From Gammaproteobacteria bacterium (GTDB lineage Bacteria; Pseudomonadota; Gammaproteobacteria; Pseudomonadales; Pseudohongiellaceae), in contig JAQWMX010000013.1 in NCBI GenBank assembly GCA_029246545.1, positions 1 to 64,000 on the forward strand: a stretch of 64,000 nucleotides of DNA, read 5' to 3'. Positions 8,984 through 18,795 of this stretch are shown one piece after another; the first letter of the stretch is position 1; each line of letters starts with the position of its first letter. The translations under genes were made by a program, and so were the position numbers. The notes beneath the pieces were generated by a model. It had not been told where the DNA came from. It saw nothing but the letters and a program-made list of their open reading frames with translations, and searched no databases.

Positions 8984-10015
8984 ATGATTAAAGTAGCTGT
9001 TGTAGGAGCAACTGGGTATACCGGCGTAGAGTTATTACGCATCCTGGTTCAACATCCAGAAGTTACAATACAAATGGTTACTTCCAGAGCGGAAAAAGGC
9101 AAGGCTGTGTCTTCTGTTTTCCCAAACTTAAGGGAGCATTTAGAACTAAATTTTTGTGATCCTGACCCAAAACTACTTGCTGCATGTGATTTAGTTTTTT
9201 TTGCGACCCCGCATGGTACTGCGATGGCATTAGTACCTGAATTGTTAGCAAAAGGGGTTAAAGTTATAGACTTGTCTGCTGACTTTAGAATAAAGGATGC
9301 CAAGCTTTGGGCTCATTGGTATGGGGTCAATCACACCTGTCCAGAATTATTAGATGAAGCAGTATACGGTTTGCCAGAAATAAACAGAGAGTTGATTAAA
9401 TCAGCTTCACTCATTGCTAACCCTGGCTGCTACCCCACTGCAGTACAATTAGGTTTTATTCCTTTGTTAAAAAATAATCTGGTTGATCCCAATTCTTTAA
9501 TTGCTGATGTAAAGTCAGGAGTCAGTGGTGCTGGAAGAAAAGCAGCTATGGGTACATTACTCTGTGAAACCAGTGAGAATTTTAAAGCTTATGCAATAAA
9601 TGGGCATAGGCATCAACCTGAAATTGTGCAGGGTTTAAACGAACAAAGTGATGCACCTGTTAATCTAACATTTATGCCGCATTTAGTTCCGATGATTAGA
9701 GGTATCCAAGCAAGTTTGTATGCTTCGTTATTAAATGAAGATGTGAATTTACAAAGTTTGTATGAAGACTTTTATCAAGATGAAGTATTTGTAGATGTAA
9801 TGGAGGCTGGTAATAGCCCTGAAACTAGATCAGTAAGAGGCAGTAATATGTGCCGAATTGCGATTACCCGATCAGAAGGTGGTGATAAAGTTGTGATCTT
9901 AGTTGCTGAAGATAATTTAGTGAAAGGTGCTGCAGGTCAGGCAATTCAAAACATGAATATTATGTATGGTTTTGATGAAGTGCTTGGTTTAAATATTGTT
10001 TCGGTATTGCCGTAA
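8984..10015 (+). CDS. argC: N-acetyl-gamma-glutamyl-phosphate reductase
   Basis: The NADPH-dependent third step of arginine synthesis, reducing N-acetylglutamyl phosphate to the semialdehyde. At 343 residues it is the usual bacterial size. The Rossmann motif [12 protein letters not shown] is at the N-terminus. The nucleophilic cysteine is C149 in ANPGCYPTA, and the GHRHQPEI histidine segment follows. It leads a run that includes a membrane protein and bactofilin; other arg genes are not nearby. Confidence 0.97.
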   Translation: MIKVAVVGATGYTGVELLRILVQHPEVTIQMVTSRAEKGKAVSSVFPNLREHLELNFCDPDPKLLAACDLVFFATPHGTAMALVPELLAKGVKVIDLSADFRIKDAKLWAHWYGVNHTCPELLDEAVYGLPEINRELIKSASLIANPGCYPTAVQLGFIPLLKNNLVDPNSLIADVKSGVSGAGRKAAMGTLLCETSENFKAYAINGHRHQPEIVQGLNEQSDAPVNLTFMPHLVPMIRGIQASLYASLLNEDVNLQSLYEDFYQDEVFVDVMEAGNSPETRSVRGSNMCRIAITRSEGGDKVVILVAEDNLVKGAAGQAIQNMNIMYGFDEVLGLNIVSVLP

Positions 10016-10033
10016 AAGATATGGATTAAAGAA

Positions 10034-10771
10034 ATGGCAGTAGTAAAAGGTAGTAAACAAATACAAATGGTAGTAGTTCCGCACAGACCTTGGCGGAGCA
10101 TATCGCTATCTTTGGGCGCATTCTTTGTGGCTGTAATTTTGGCTGTAGCGGGAATATATTATGGCTACACACGAGGTACTGATGAAAATATAAGTGTGCG
10201 TATTGAGCGTGATCTCTTAAGTACTAATATGAATGTTCTGCAAGCGCAAATGGAAATACTTCAACAAGATTTTGTTAATGTTGAACAAGCAAGTTTGGTT
10301 GATAGACAAGCTTTGGTGGAAGTACAAGATATGTTGGTGGGCTTGCGTGAAATAAATGCACAATTAGAAGAAGACGTATTGTTTTATCGACAAATAATGT
10401 CTCCTGAAAATGATGAAAGTGGATTAGACATTGGCCAACTTGACCTGCGTGCTACCGAAGAGGAGAATCGAATTCGTTACCATATTGAATTGAAACAATT
10501 CGCTGATAACGAAAACGTCATCAACGGTTATGCGAATGTTAATATCTTAGGCATGCAAAATGGTAATGAAGTTTCATTCCCTCTACGTAGTATCGCGCCA
10601 GAAGAGAGCCAGCTAGATATAAGATTGCAATTTAGATACTTTCAAAATATAGAAGGTGAATTAATAATTCCTGATGATTTTGTGCCAGAAACAGTTCAAA
10701 TATTGGCAGTATCTCAGGGTGAAGATTCAAAAACCATACAGAAAAATTTTGTTTGGCTAGTAGAACGTTAA
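10034..10771 (+). CDS. DUF6776-like membrane protein with coiled coil
   Basis: A 245-residue protein with a short basic N-terminus, one membrane helix (about 24-44), a strongly heptad-patterned coiled coil (about 58-120) and a C-terminal beta-rich domain. It begins 18 bases after argC and is followed by bactofilin, an arrangement seen in other gammaproteobacteria. I recall this domain layout as DUF6776. Topology implies most of the protein is periplasmic. A role with the bactofilin in envelope organisation is only a guess from position. Confidence 0.6.
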   Translation: MAVVKGSKQIQMVVVPHRPWRSISLSLGAFFVAVILAVAGIYYGYTRGTDENISVRIERDLLSTNMNVLQAQMEILQQDFVNVEQASLVDRQALVEVQDMLVGLREINAQLEEDVLFYRQIMSPENDESGLDIGQLDLRATEEENRIRYHIELKQFADNENVINGYANVNILGMQNGNEVSFPLRSIAPEESQLDIRLQFRYFQNIEGELIIPDDFVPETVQILAVSQGEDSKTIQKNFVWLVER

Positions 10772-10825
10772 TACAATATCTTTTAAAAGTAATTGTAAGA
10801 ATATTTAATTTTAAAGAGACAGCTT

Positions 10826-11314
10826 GTGAAAAATAAATTTAGTGAAACATCAACAACCTTGATTTCAAAATCAACTGAAATTAATGGTGATTTACATTTT
10901 TCTGGCGCTCTAGAAATTGAAGGTAAAATTAGAGGGAATATTTATGCGGATCCTGAAGTCCCCGCAAAAGTTAGAATCCTCGAAAGTGGGCTGGTTCAAG
11001 GTGAAATAAAAGCACCATTAATTGTTGTTAATGGTCTAGTAGAAGGTGATGTTTATTCAAGTGAACATATTGAGTTAGCGGCGAAAGCAAGAGTAGTAGG
11101 TAATGTGTATTACCATATGATTGAAATGGTCATGGGCTCAGAGGTAAACGGTAGTCTTTGCCACCGAACACCCGCTGAACTTAAACCCAAGCAACTCGAT
11201 ATTCAGCCTAATGAACAGCAGGGTTCTCAGAATGAAGTTCATCATGAAGCTCAGCATTCTTCGGTTGAACCAGAAATAGAAGTAGTGGTTGAGGTCGCTA
11301 AATCATCCAACTAA
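10826..11314 (+). CDS. bactofilin (polymer-forming cytoskeletal protein)
   Basis: A 162-residue protein with a central right-handed beta-helix of short repeats (INGDLHFSGALEIEGKIRGNIYA, GLVQGEIKA, VEGDVYSSEHIELAAKARVVGNVYY) flanked by disordered tails. This is the bactofilin fold, which self-assembles into filaments at the cytoplasmic face of the membrane. The start is GTG, preceded by AAGAGA. The C-terminal tail (about 125-162) is rich in Gln, Glu and Val and unlikely to fold. Confidence 0.9.
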   Translation: MKNKFSETSTTLISKSTEINGDLHFSGALEIEGKIRGNIYADPEVPAKVRILESGLVQGEIKAPLIVVNGLVEGDVYSSEHIELAAKARVVGNVYYHMIEMVMGSEVNGSLCHRTPAELKPKQLDIQPNEQQGSQNEVHHEAQHSSVEPEIEVVVEVAKSSN

Positions 11315-11409
11315 TACTTGACTAATTTACTTGGTTATTGCCATAATAGCCTTGTTTTAAGCATTCCATCTTGTAAAAGAATCTTTTAATTAAAGCTATT
11401 ATATAAACT

Positions 11410-11763
11410 ATGTCTGTAGTCCAAACACATGATGCTGCCGCAATGGCGCTGACCGATAGCGCAGCAGAAAAGGTCAGTACACTGATTACTGAAGAAGGTA
11501 ATCCAGAGCTTAAACTGCGCGTATTTGTTACAGGTGGTGGATGTTCAGGTTTTCAGTATGGCTTTTCTTTTGACGAAGCCGTAAATGATGATGACACTAT
11601 TATTTCTAATAATGGTGCTAAATTATTAATTGATCCTTTGAGTTTTCAATATTTAGTTGGTTCTCAGGTTGATTATACGGAAGGGTTGGAAGGATCACGT
11701 TTCATAGTCAACAACCCCCTAGCTACAACTACCTGCGGCTGCGGCATGTCATTCTCGATTTAG
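11410..11763 (+). CDS. erpA: iron-sulfur cluster insertion protein ErpA
   Basis: An A-type carrier that delivers [4Fe-4S] or [2Fe-2S] clusters to apoproteins, including isoprenoid-synthesis enzymes. The 117-residue length and three ligand cysteines are intact: C45 in [11 protein letters not shown], and C109 and C111 in TTCGCGMSF. It is convergent with anmK. The 227-base gap after it holds no gene, and I see no clear terminator there. Confidence 0.95.
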   Translation: MSVVQTHDAAAMALTDSAAEKVSTLITEEGNPELKLRVFVTGGGCSGFQYGFSFDEAVNDDDTIISNNGAKLLIDPLSFQYLVGSQVDYTEGLEGSRFIVNNPLATTTCGCGMSFSI

Positions 11764-11990
11764 CTACTGCCCTCATGGATACGTCGTTATCCACTTAAAT
11801 TAGATCAGTCACTTACTGAGTTGTAAGCTCCTTCATTTAAAAAATATTTTTCCCTCGTCTTGGCTTCGCTTATTACGCCACATAAAAATTTCTATTTTCT
11901 AGTTTTAAAACGTCCCGGTTACATTTCGCTCGTGTCGCTAAATTATTAATATGAGTTTATTTTAAATTGAAAGCCAGAGATTTCTGGTGG

Positions 11991-13109
11991 TTAGTTGGGA
12001 TAATAAATTCCACCCATAATATGAGGTCTGGATGAACCTGTAATCGAGGTGAAGTCGATGAGATTTTTTTGTAGGGTTTGTTTAGCGAACCAAGCGAATG
12101 CAAATGCTTCTAGTGCATCGCTGTCGACATCGTAATTGTTACTACTGGAAACTTTAAACGGATTAAGTTGAGTAGTTAAACTTTTTATTAAGTGTTTATT
12201 CCTAGCACCACCACCACAAACTATTACTTCACCAATTTCTATCAGTTTCTTTATTTCTTGTGCAATACTTATTGCTGTTAGTTCGCACAAAGTAGCTTGT
12301 ACATCTTGTGGAGAAATTTCTTTGGCGTAATCATTAAAAACTTTATCGATCCATTTTTTATTAAAATATTCTCGGCCAGTACTTTTTGGTGGAGGAGTTG
12401 AAAAATAAGGGTCATCTAGCATGAACTCTAAGAGTTCAGAATTAAACTCTCCGCTAGCAGCCCAGTCGCCGTTACTATCAAAATTCTGATTTAAATTATT
12501 TTGAATCCAGGAATCTAAAAGAATATTGCCAGGGCCGGTATCAAATCCTTTGATCTGATTATCATCTTTACGAAGTAAAGTGATATTGGCCATTCCACCT
12601 ATATTTAAAATAATTCGATCAGTTTCAGTGCTTTTAAAAAGGCGTTGATGAAATGCTGGTAGTAATGGTGCGCCTTGACCACCTAGAGCAATATCTTTTT
12701 TTCTGAAGTCAGCAACCGTAGTTATTCCAGTTAAGGCTGCTATGGTATTAGGGTCGGCGATTTGGATAGAGAAAGGATTGTCAGATTGGCCTGGTGGTTG
12801 GTGGCGGATGGTCTGGCCATGAGAACCGATGGCTTGAATTTGTTCAGCGTTTATTTGATTTTTTTCGAGTAGAGAAATGACAGAGCTGGCGAAAAGTTTG
12901 CCAAGAGCGATATCAGTTTCACCAAGAGCCTTAATTTGGTTCTCGCCACTTTCCTGGCAAAGGTCAAGAATGTTTTGTTTTAGTGACGCTGGTATATCGA
13001 CATTGATGAAGTCAATAACTTGCATTGAGTCAGATAGGTCAGCTAAAACACAATCTACAGCATCCATGCTGGTGCCGGACATTAGACCTATATAGAGCTG
13101 GGAGCTCAT
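11991..13109 (-). CDS. anmK: anhydro-N-acetylmuramic acid kinase
   Basis: Phosphorylates and opens 1,6-anhydro-MurNAc in peptidoglycan recycling. The 372-residue protein opens with the family signature YIGLMSGTSMDAVDC. It also shows GSHGQTIRHQP, the ADFRKKDIALGGQGAPLLPAFHQ segment, and the nucleotide-binding VCGGGARNKHL near the C-terminus. It overlaps the upstream M23 peptidase gene by four bases, so the two are probably co-translated. Confidence 0.96.
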   Translation of the reverse strand: MSSQLYIGLMSGTSMDAVDCVLADLSDSMQVIDFINVDIPASLKQNILDLCQESGENQIKALGETDIALGKLFASSVISLLEKNQINAEQIQAIGSHGQTIRHQPPGQSDNPFSIQIADPNTIAALTGITTVADFRKKDIALGGQGAPLLPAFHQRLFKSTETDRIILNIGGMANITLLRKDDNQIKGFDTGPGNILLDSWIQNNLNQNFDSNGDWAASGEFNSELLEFMLDDPYFSTPPPKSTGREYFNKKWIDKVFNDYAKEISPQDVQATLCELTAISIAQEIKKLIEIGEVIVCGGGARNKHLIKSLTTQLNPFKVSSSNNYDVDSDALEAFAFAWFAKQTLQKNLIDFTSITGSSRPHIMGGIYYPN

Positions 13110-14563
13110 TCTCCAGTGCTAGCAGATAGTGTGGTAGTAGAGAGAGTATTTTGAGCGAGTGTGGGAGCTGAGGTAATGGAATTCAATTGAGTCATTAAAA
13201 TTTGCGATTGCTGATTAAAGCGATCCATTTCTTCTGCTGGGACCGACTCGGCTTTAGGTAATTGATCGTGTACAGTGCGAGGATTTCTGTGAGCGCCATC
13301 CATTATAAATTCATAGTGAAGATGTGGTCCTGTAGCGCCACCCGTCGAGCCGACATAACCAATAGTGTCCCCTTGTTTTACTCGCGAACCAACACGTACG
13401 CCACGAGCATATGATGATAGATGCGCATATTTGGTTTCAAATCTCTCGCCATGTTTAACTACAACTAGGTTTCCAAACGAGCCATTGCGTGATGCCCAAG
13501 TTACGCGCCCATCTCCGGAAGCGACAACTGGAGTGCCAGTAGGTGCAGCATAGTCAGTCCCTTTATGCGCGCGAATAGTATTTAGAATTGGGTGCCGTCT
13601 GGAAAGGGTGAAGTTAGAGCTGATACGTGTGAAATCAACAGGATTCCTTATAAAGGCTTTGCGCATACTTTCACCCAGAGGGTTATAGTAATCAACTTCG
13701 CCATTTAAATTAACATAACGTATGGCTGTAAAGTTTTCTCCTTGATTGGTGTATTGCGCCACTTGGATAGAACCATTACCGATGTATTCACCATCTAAAT
13801 GGCGCTCGTCATAAAATACGTTAAAGTTATCTCCCACCCGTGTATCCAACATAAAATCAACAACACCACCAAAAATACCAGCAATCTCCATGGTGATAGC
13901 AGCAGAGATTCCACCACGTTGAGCGGCTAAGAATAATGAATCATTAATAGTAGCCTCTTTATAAATAGGAATAAGCTGTGGGTCGCGCAGTACATGTGTA
14001 ATATCAAAATTGTAAGCGCTATTTAGTTCAAATACATAACTTTCCAGAGGGTTGATAATGACCTCGAGCTCATTTAATTCTCCTTCACTATCTATATCAA
14101 AATCTAAGCTATAACCAGGGTAAAGTCGGGTGAGAATACTTGCATCACCAGCACTATTGGAAACGCGGTATACATCCTGAGGTGATAGACCAACTCGATC
14201 AAAGATCAATGATAGATTATCGCCAGAACGAACTTCTGCAATTGTTATTGAGTCATTCTCAAGACTTTGTTGAATTCCAACATTTGCTTCAACTGTTTCG
14301 ATGGTTGCTTCTATTTCATAAACTGAATTTAATTCTGTTGCAGTGTTAAGAGGGTCGAAGGTCGACGTTGAGAAAGCAGAATTATCAAGGACTAAGTTTT
14401 GATTGGGGTTTTGTGACTCTGGGGCGATTGATTCAGAATTTGGCAATAAAAGTAAAATAAGCAGTGTAAGAACTAAGCCTAAACAAGCATTGCGGTGCTT
14501 GTATGATAGTCTAATTTTTATCAGCTTATTGAGCAGCTGTTTAGTAAAATCAATAAGATTCAT
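13106..14563 (-). CDS. mepM: M23 family murein DD-endopeptidase (MepM/OapA-like)
   Basis: A 485-residue envelope protein with a signal anchor (about 27-41), a LysM/OapA-like region (about 107-155) and a C-terminal M23 LytM domain. The zinc ligands and catalytic residues are present: H333 and D337 (HKGTDYAAP), H381 (YAHLS), and H414 and H416 (GPHLHYEF). It should cleave peptide cross-links so that new murein can be inserted. The gene sits between tyrS (divergent) and anmK, the standard gammaproteobacterial order. The symbol is by analogy; several paralogues share this domain set. Confidence 0.88.
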   Translation of the reverse strand: MNLIDFTKQLLNKLIKIRLSYKHRNACLGLVLTLLILLLLPNSESIAPESQNPNQNLVLDNSAFSTSTFDPLNTATELNSVYEIEATIETVEANVGIQQSLENDSITIAEVRSGDNLSLIFDRVGLSPQDVYRVSNSAGDASILTRLYPGYSLDFDIDSEGELNELEVIINPLESYVFELNSAYNFDITHVLRDPQLIPIYKEATINDSLFLAAQRGGISAAITMEIAGIFGGVVDFMLDTRVGDNFNVFYDERHLDGEYIGNGSIQVAQYTNQGENFTAIRYVNLNGEVDYYNPLGESMRKAFIRNPVDFTRISSNFTLSRRHPILNTIRAHKGTDYAAPTGTPVVASGDGRVTWASRNGSFGNLVVVKHGERFETKYAHLSSYARGVRVGSRVKQGDTIGYVGSTGGATGPHLHYEFIMDGAHRNPRTVHDQLPKAESVPAEEMDRFNQQSQILMTQLNSITSAPTLAQNTLSTTTLSASTGE

Positions 14564-14765
14564 TTTAATCCTATAGTATCTTATTCAGTATATAAGCTAA
14601 GCTACTGGAAACTCGATGGATTTTATCTTGGTTGAATTGATCTGCCAAGCATTTATTTCAATAAAAGATTGCAATGAGGTCAGGTATTTTGGGCTACAAG
14701 GTAATTATTCCTTGTAATTACAGAGCTATCTTGTAAAGTTGCCGCTTTTATTTTTAAGATATTTT

Positions 14766-16049
14766 ATGACAAACGTAAATTTAAATATCGTCGAAGAGCT
14801 CAAAAGCCGCGGTTTACTGGCCCAAACAGCCGGTGAAGATGAGCTAGAAGATCACTTGCTTTCAGACAGCCGCGCAGTCTACTGTGGCTTTGATCCAACA
14901 GCAGATAGCCTACATATAGGGAGTTTGGTGCCTTTATTGGCACTTAAGCGATTCCAATTAGCGGGACATAAACCTATAGCGGTTGCTGGTGGCGCTACTG
15001 GATTGATTGGCGATCCCAGCTTCAAATCACAAGAACGCAAGCTGAATACAGCTGAAATTACCCAAGCTTGGACTGCAAGCATCAAAGAGCAGCTAGAGCA
15101 GTTTATAGATTTTGACAGTGGTGAAAACTCTGCCTTAGTAGTGAATAACCTACATTGGACAGAAAACCTCGATTTAATTCCTTTCTTGCGTGATATTGGC
15201 AAACACTTCTCAGTAAATGCCATGATTCAAAAAGAAAGCGTGAAACAACGTATAGAACGTGAAGGAGAAGGTATTTCCTTTACTGAATTCACCTATATGA
15301 TTTTGCAATCTTACGACTTTGCAGAATTAAATCGAATGTTCGAGTGCACTTTACAGATTGGTGGCAGTGATCAATGGGGCAATATTACCTCTGGTATTGA
15401 TCTAACTCGGCGTCTTAATCAAAAACAGGTTTTCGGCCTTACTTTACCTTTAGTGACTAAAGCTGATGGTAGTAAGTTTGGTAAAACTGAAGAAGGCACA
15501 ATCTGGCTCGATTCGTCTCGCACATCTTGTTATGCCTTTTATCAATTCTGGATTAATACTGCTGATGCAGATGCTTATCGATTTTTAAAATATTTTACTT
15601 TCATGGATGTTGCTGAAATTGATGCTCTAGAGGAAAAAGATAAAAATGCCCAAGGTAGACCTGAAGCGCAAGGTGTTTTAGCAAAAGAAGTAACGCGTCT
15701 AGTACATGGAGAAGAGGGCCTTGTAGCGGCAGAACGTATCTCAGCAGCGCTGTTTAGTGGTGATATTTCTAAATTAACCGAGAGTGACTTTGAGCAGTTA
15801 AAACAGGATGGATTGCCAGCCTCAGGTTCAACTGAAACATTATTTCCACTGGTTCAAGCGTTAGTTGAAAGTGAATTAGCTAAATCAAACAAAATGGCAC
15901 GAGAATTTATTGGAAATGGAGCAGTCACTGTTAATGGTGAGAAGGTTTCTGATAATGCTATCGAATTAACTTGGGACACAGCCTTTTTTGGAAAATACTT
16001 TCTTTTAAAGCGCGGGAAAAAGCTTTTTCACCTGCTTTATAAAGATTAA
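14766..16049 (+). CDS. tyrS: tyrosyl-tRNA synthetase
   Basis: Charges tRNA-Tyr. With the ATG at 14766 the protein is 427 residues (E. coli 424) and opens at the expected place; nine further codons upstream are open but not conserved. The class I HIGH-like motif is seen in [12 protein letters not shown], and the KMSKS equivalent as [13 protein letters not shown]. The GSDQWGNI tyrosine-site segment and a C-terminal S4 RNA-binding domain (about the last 80 residues) are intact. Its cognate tRNA lies 26 kb away in this window. Confidence 0.97.
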   Translation: MTNVNLNIVEELKSRGLLAQTAGEDELEDHLLSDSRAVYCGFDPTADSLHIGSLVPLLALKRFQLAGHKPIAVAGGATGLIGDPSFKSQERKLNTAEITQAWTASIKEQLEQFIDFDSGENSALVVNNLHWTENLDLIPFLRDIGKHFSVNAMIQKESVKQRIEREGEGISFTEFTYMILQSYDFAELNRMFECTLQIGGSDQWGNITSGIDLTRRLNQKQVFGLTLPLVTKADGSKFGKTEEGTIWLDSSRTSCYAFYQFWINTADADAYRFLKYFTFMDVAEIDALEEKDKNAQGRPEAQGVLAKEVTRLVHGEEGLVAAERISAALFSGDISKLTESDFEQLKQDGLPASGSTETLFPLVQALVESELAKSNKMAREFIGNGAVTVNGEKVSDNAIELTWDTAFFGKYFLLKRGKKLFHLLYKD

Positions 16050-16094
16050 TTTAGCTTCAATTCAACTCTAGCTATTTACCGTTCTCATAAGCTC

Positions 16095-16128
16095 TTGTCT
16101 GGAATCGCTGACTATGTATAATGCGCGT
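16095..16128 (+). promoter_or_regulatory. sigma-70 promoter of tRNA-Ile
   Basis: TTGTCT at 16095-16100, a 16-base spacer and a perfect TATAAT at 16117-16122, followed by GCGCG. A GC-rich discriminator is typical of stringently controlled stable-RNA promoters. The tRNA begins about 34 bases after the likely start point. Confidence 0.7.
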
Positions 16129-16162
16129 TCCTCATTCTGAGGACTTCCAAACATTTCAGTTT

Positions 16163-16239
<77 letters not shown>

Positions 16240-16402
16240 GTTTTTATAATATATTCAAGTGGTTGGGTATATAAAAATTGGAGCCTAATTCATCTCCTAT
16301 ACTTTTTCTTTTTTGTGTGACCAATATGTGGCCATTAGAAGTTGCCACAATTACCCTTATGTCCGCTATTGACCGAAAACGGTCCTCCCCAGAACCATTA
16401 AC

Positions 16403-16768
16403 ATGTTAATTTCTTGGCAGAATCAAGATGTAGATGCTTACTTCAATCACTACCAGAACAACTTTAGGTCATATAATTTTTTGAATACCAACGCTTGGGA
16501 ACAAGACCGTATCACTAAAATAAACCGCCCTTCCTATATTGAATTAAGGATGTCGGACTTTGAAGTGCTTCAGGAAACAACCACTGAAGCGATTATTCAA
16601 TTCAGTCTTGAATATCGTTCTGCCTATTATGCAGATAGAACGCTTAAGGAGATTCTCATCACTAGAGATAGCAGGGAGAATTTGCAGATTTCTAATGAGC
16701 TTAATCGTCAAATAGAAACCCTACCTATCTATAGACGAATGAACAATGTGGTTAGTTCAATCTTTTAA
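16403..16768 (+). pseudogene. Cds6-like C-terminal domain fragment
   Basis: The 121-residue frame resembles the NTF2-like C-terminal domain (Cds6 type) of certain L,D-transpeptidase-family proteins: SWQNQDVDAYFNHYQNNFRS, then W-E..R...I.RP..I...MSDFEV, then QYRS..Y.D...K.. near the end. The frame is open only back to a TGA at 16370, and the natural domain start would lie at or before the ATG. The catalytic YkuD domain and TPR region of full proteins are therefore absent. The 160 bases back to tRNA-Ile hold no gene, only a short palindrome at 16371-16384. It is most likely a remnant; a free-standing NTF2-like protein is the alternative. Confidence 0.45.
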
Positions 16769-16892
16769 GTTAAATTTTCATACTATTACCTAACTATACC
16801 CCCAAACTAAAATCTTTCTAATCGCCGACTTCACTAGATTTTAATGAGCAGTCCGATTATGCTTTCTTTTAAAGAATAATCTGAGAGCTTCA

Positions 16893-17912
16893 TTGAAAAA
16901 CTATTCAAGAATATCAATTTCAACCTTGCTGTTTTTACTCCTAAGTATGCAAATTCAGGCGCAACAGCTAACTACTTATGAGCGTTTACCTGCGGAAATT
17001 TTGCCTGTAAACCCACCTTCATCGAGGGTAAGTGGCGATCCCGGTCAGATGCAAATTGTTGACCGAAGCTGTAGTTCATTACCAAGATCTGAAGTTAGAC
17101 GGCGAATGGTAGATATCGCCGTTCAAGAATGGGCATATTTTGGTCTGAGTGTGGAAGATATGACCAGCATTAATGAATCAGAATTGTCACCGCGAGATGC
17201 TAATGGGCGCAGGCGTTATTATCGCCCTGGCTTTGAAGAAGCAGCTAGAGTAGCCAATTCTATTGCGGGATACTGGTCTGCGGCTCCAGATAGCAGCTGG
17301 ATTCTGGCTAAGCAGAATCAAAACTGGCAACTTGACGGGCTAGGTGCAAGGTGGCGTGATTTTTGGTCTGCGGCCTTTGTTTCTTGGGTTGCATGCGAAA
17401 GTGGATTAGGTGAAATGAGAGAGTTTTCAAGGGCAATCGCTCATCACACCTATATTGATCAAGCAATCCTGGCTAGAGATGGAATTACAACTAGCGCGGC
17501 ATATAGTGCGTTCGATATAGGTGAGGCAGAAATAAATCCTGGTGATTTGCTTTGCAGAGGCTCTAGACCAGAATACAGTAATCTAGAGCAACGCCGAGGT
17601 CATCTTGGGGAAGGTGCTCGAACCCATTGTGACATTGTAGTTTCTGTAGACGAATCTGCTGGCGAAATAAAAGCAATTGGGGGGAATGTAAGAGCTTCAG
17701 TTAGGCTTAAAATTTTTCCAGCGGCAAAGGTCGAAAATGATTATTTTGCGCCAGTACCATATGCCGGGCGACATTTATTTGCACACCTTCAATTACAGGC
17801 AGATCCAATTGAAGAGGATGCCATGAATAACAGTCCTACACTGCAAAATTTAGAATCTCTGTTATCGACAATAATTCCTGATAAAACACTAGCAAGCCGA
17901 TCAGCAAATTAG
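16893..17912 (+). CDS. DUF2272 domain secreted protein
   Basis: A 339-residue protein with a cleavable signal peptide (hydrophobic 9-20, cut near IQAQ-Q). The DUF2272 domain, a papain/NlpC-like fold, shows the expected segments: RWRDFWSAAFVSWVACESGL near 150-170 with a candidate catalytic Cys, SRAIAHHTYID, GDLLCRGSRP, and THCDIVVSVDE followed by IGGNV. The start is TTG, with a purine-rich GAGAG upstream. Function is unproven; amidase or peptidase activity at the cell wall is an inference from the fold. Neighbours are remnants, so context does not help. Confidence 0.7.
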   Translation: MKNYSRISISTLLFLLLSMQIQAQQLTTYERLPAEILPVNPPSSRVSGDPGQMQIVDRSCSSLPRSEVRRRMVDIAVQEWAYFGLSVEDMTSINESELSPRDANGRRRYYRPGFEEAARVANSIAGYWSAAPDSSWILAKQNQNWQLDGLGARWRDFWSAAFVSWVACESGLGEMREFSRAIAHHTYIDQAILARDGITTSAAYSAFDIGEAEINPGDLLCRGSRPEYSNLEQRRGHLGEGARTHCDIVVSVDESAGEIKAIGGNVRASVRLKIFPAAKVENDYFAPVPYAGRHLFAHLQLQADPIEEDAMNNSPTLQNLESLLSTIIPDKTLASRSAN

Positions 17913-17992
17913 ACTGGTTTTATTAACTATGGTTTAAATTTTGGCTTAATTATTTTAAGGGCGCAGAATATGGTAATGGTTGGAGTTGAGTA

Positions 17993-18651
17993 GTGTCTAA
18001 CAGGCAAGAGGAATCTTTAGCTAATTTACCTAATCATAAAGGCTTTCGAATGCGTGGAGAGAGTATGACACGCTTGGAGGTTTTTTCCGACGCAGCCTTT
18101 GCTTTGCTGTCACCACATTAGTTGTGACGTCTGGCGAAATTCCTGGAAATTATGAAGAACTAATACTGGCACTTAAAAAGGTGCCTAGTTTTGCACTTAG
18201 TTTTGCTCAAATTATGGTGTTTTGGATGACACATCGGTCATGGAGTCAACGCTATGGTTTAGAAGATTTCTGGACGACTTTTCTAAGTATGATTATGATA
18301 TTCACTGTTTTGGTATATGTTTTTCCAGTGCGTTTGATGTTTTCTATGTTTATAGGCTTGATAGTATCTCCAGAATTGCTAACTTCAGAATTTGAAGTAA
18401 ATAGCATAGAAGAAGTAGTTGGGCTTTTTATTATTTATGGTGTTGGCTTTGCAGTCTTAAGTGGAGTATTAATGCTTTTGTATTGGCGAGCACTTAATTG
18501 CAAAGATTTATTGGCATTAGACGAGCGTGAAGTAATTCACACTAAACTTGGGATAGGAATTTGGACTATTCAGTTTTTGACTGGAGTATTTGCAGTGCTT
18601 TTAGCTTGGCTATTTCCTGCAGAGATAGGAGTATTTTCACCTTACCTATAG
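17993..18651 (+). pseudogene. TMEM175-like potassium channel gene with a one-base frameshift
   Basis: The first frame starts at GTG 17993 behind GGAG and reads through MTRLEVFSDAAFAF, which carries the FSD signature of the TMEM175/DUF1211 family first helix, then hits TAG at 18118. The second frame continues the same helix (TTLVVTSGEIPGN) and runs to 18651 with further helices (HRSWSQRYGL, LSMIMIFTVLVYVFPVRLMF, two more). Adding one T to the TTT at 18103-18105 restores a single protein of about 219 residues reading FAFAVTTLVVTSGE. The break lies in a short homopolymer, so either a real inactivating deletion or a sequence error is possible. Confidence 0.75.
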
Positions 18652-18795
18652 CGACATCTCTTTGCGCAATACATTTTTCAAAACAGGCTAAACTGCTAGA
18701 TTGATATTTTAGGGACCTTTCGATTCCATGTAATTAGTTGACCCAAAATACACATATAGTTCTATAATCTTATTTTTGAATAATCTGTCTAATAA

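Noticed and set aside
16371-16384. Palindrome GACCGAAAACGGTC after tRNA-Ile as an attachment core
   Set aside because: Too short, and no second copy was seen; chance or a small hairpin is likelier.
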